This document shows, in pieces, positions 62,931-64,000 of a stretch of DNA of 64,000 bases. Origin of the DNA: Labilibaculum antarcticum (lineage in GTDB: Bacteria; Bacteroidota; Bacteroidia; Bacteroidales; Marinifilaceae); NCBI RefSeq assembly GCF_002356295.1, contig NZ_AP018042.1, forward strand, positions 372,001-436,000, read 5' to 3'. The position numbers were made by a program, and so were the translations under genes. The stretch's first letter is position 1; every line of letters begins with the position of its first letter. The notes below the pieces were generated by a model that saw only the letters and a program-made list of their open reading frames with translations, did no database searches and was not told the origin of the DNA.

Positions 62931-64000
62931 ATGTTCAAATTCAAGCTTCCTAAAAAATCAGATCTTGTATTAGTAAGCTTACTTTTGGTTTTAAGTGCAG
63001 TTATCCTATACCTTCCAACCGGTTTTTCTGAAACAAATTATCAGAATTCAGAACGTGTAAAAGCTTTGGTGTTAGAAACAGACAATTCTCTGGTTGTAGA
63101 AACCGGAATTATAAAAACCGGCTCGCAAACGGTTCAAATTAGAATTTTAAACGGGAAATTTAAAGGAAAAGAATTGACTGCCTATAATCAGTTGATTGGA
63201 AGAATGGAATTCGATAAATATTTCTTTGCAGGCGATAAAACACTTACCGTTATTAATTTAAGCAAGAATAAAACGGAAATCATTAGTGCCAATGTAATCG
63301 ATCATTACCGAATTAACATAGAAGCCTTTCTGCTTGGTTTATTCGTTCTTTTCCTGATTTTATTTGCAGGATGGACAGGTGTAAAAGCAATGCTCTCGTT
63401 TCTGTTTACAGGCATTACAATTTGGAAATTACTATTGCCTGGTTTACTAAAAGGATTTGCGCCTATCCCCCTTTCATTAGGTATTGTTGCTTTGATTACC
63501 TCTTTTATCATCTTTTTGGTAGCCGGAACAAATAAAAAAGGGCTGGTTGCCTTTTTTGGTGCCATGAGTGGTATCGCAATTACCTGTATAATGGCCCTTC
63601 TATTTGGCAAACTATTCAATATTCACGGTGCCATTAAGCCATTCTCCGAGACCTTATTGTATTCAGGCTATTCTTATTTAAATCTTACCGAAATTTTCCT
63701 TGCCGGGATTTTCATTTCCTCATCGGGAGCAGTGATGGATATTTCGATGGATATTGCCGCCTCGCAAGCTGAAGTGTACCAACAAAACAACAGCATCACC
63801 ACCAAACAATTGCGAAAGTCTGGTTTTGAAGTAGGAAAAGCCGTTGTGGGAACCATGACAACGACACTTCTTTTGGCCTATTCTGGTGGGTTCTCAGCTT
63901 TGCTAATGGTGTTTATTGCCCAAGGAACTCCGATGGTAAACATTTTAAACCTGAATTACGTTTCAGGCGAAATCCTGCACACTTTAGTAGGTAGTTTTGG
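62931..64000 (+). CDS. YibE/F family membrane protein, 3' partial
   Basis: About 356 codons are visible and the frame is open to the right edge. One N-terminal helix (LVLVSLLLVLSAVILYLP-like), a soluble part of about 95 residues with SQTVQIRILNGKFKGKEL, then helices from residue 128 on: FLLGLFVLFLILFAGWTG, FLFTGITIWKLLLPG, LSLGIVALITSFIIFLVAG, FFGAMSGIAITCIMALLFG, and SSSGAVMDISMDIAASQAEV, a conserved segment of the family. YibE/F proteins are permease-like, of unknown substrate. The ATG at 62931 is the first in frame after the terminator. Confidence 0.9.
   Translation, partial: MFKFKLPKKSDLVLVSLLLVLSAVILYLPTGFSETNYQNSERVKALVLETDNSLVVETGIIKTGSQTVQIRILNGKFKGKELTAYNQLIGRMEFDKYFFAGDKTLTVINLSKNKTEIISANVIDHYRINIEAFLLGLFVLFLILFAGWTGVKAMLSFLFTGITIWKLLLPGLLKGFAPIPLSLGIVALITSFIIFLVAGTNKKGLVAFFGAMSGIAITCIMALLFGKLFNIHGAIKPFSETLLYSGYSYLNLTEIFLAGIFISSSGAVMDISMDIAASQAEVYQQNNSITTKQLRKSGFEVGKAVVGTMTTTLLLAYSGGFSALLMVFIAQGTPMVNILNLNYVSGEILHTLVGSF

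Overview
The window is AT-rich and looks like a chromosome segment of a Bacteroidota bacterium, probably a marine Bacteroidales/Marinilabiliales-type organism. The evidence is the complete batA-E aerotolerance locus, a second MoxR/DUF58/DUF4129 cluster, promoters with the Bacteroidota -7 box TAnnTTTG, no Shine-Dalgarno pattern before most starts, SusD-era style lipoproteins, and a mitochondrial-type citrate synthase and aconitase. The genus is inference; no rRNA or tRNA gene was found.

Layout. 1-6.6 kb: aerotolerance operon (membrane protein, batA, batB, batC, a doubly frameshifted batD, batE). 6.8-16.9 kb: housekeeping genes (aldose epimerase-like, old yellow enzyme, U32 protein, Schlafen/AlbA_2 protein, TatD, TcdA, Ogt, and a conserved 598-aa protein of unknown function). 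Inside this stretch, 11.66-13.13 kb holds a 735-bp tandem duplication that carries two copies of a minus-strand structured RNA of about 190 nt. 17.4-21.1 kb: aconitase and citrate synthase. 21.4-29.3 kb: phosphodiesterase, release factor 3, thioesterase, DUF438/hemerythrin sensor, a GC-rich 62-bp tandem repeat, a pseudouridine synthase and a second U32 protein. 29.4-34.6 kb: a corrinoid protein and UroD-type methyltransferase pair facing an AraC regulator, then a secreted GH2 enzyme.

34.8-41.8 kb is an accessory stretch: a hipB-hipA-mepB operon with three operator-like repeats, then a thiol/redox group (peroxiredoxin, haloacid dehalogenase, Cys-rich protein, DsrE, FrnE/DsbA, AhpD-like) headed by a TetR gene with two near-identical palindromic operators. 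41.8-47.2 kb: PpnP, a possible structured RNA, a decayed IS3-family transposase, two lipoproteins, and a SigZ sigma factor next to a 12-cysteine small protein. 47.3-54.3 kb: RDD, then divergently SpoIIM-like, a membrane protein, DUF4129, DUF4350, MoxR and DUF58, a cluster parallel to the bat operon. 54.4-64 kb: cyclophilin, HAD phosphatase, phosphoesterase, class V aminotransferase, acyl-CoA synthetase, alkaline phosphatase and a truncated YibE/F gene.

Most noteworthy: the duplicated UUCG-capped RNA (identical over 114 nt between copies although flanks have diverged), hairpins that bury the start codons of batD and batE, the hipBA-mepB operon with its operators, the orphan corrinoid methyltransferase module, the SigZ/Cys-rich pair, and the 598-aa unknown protein.
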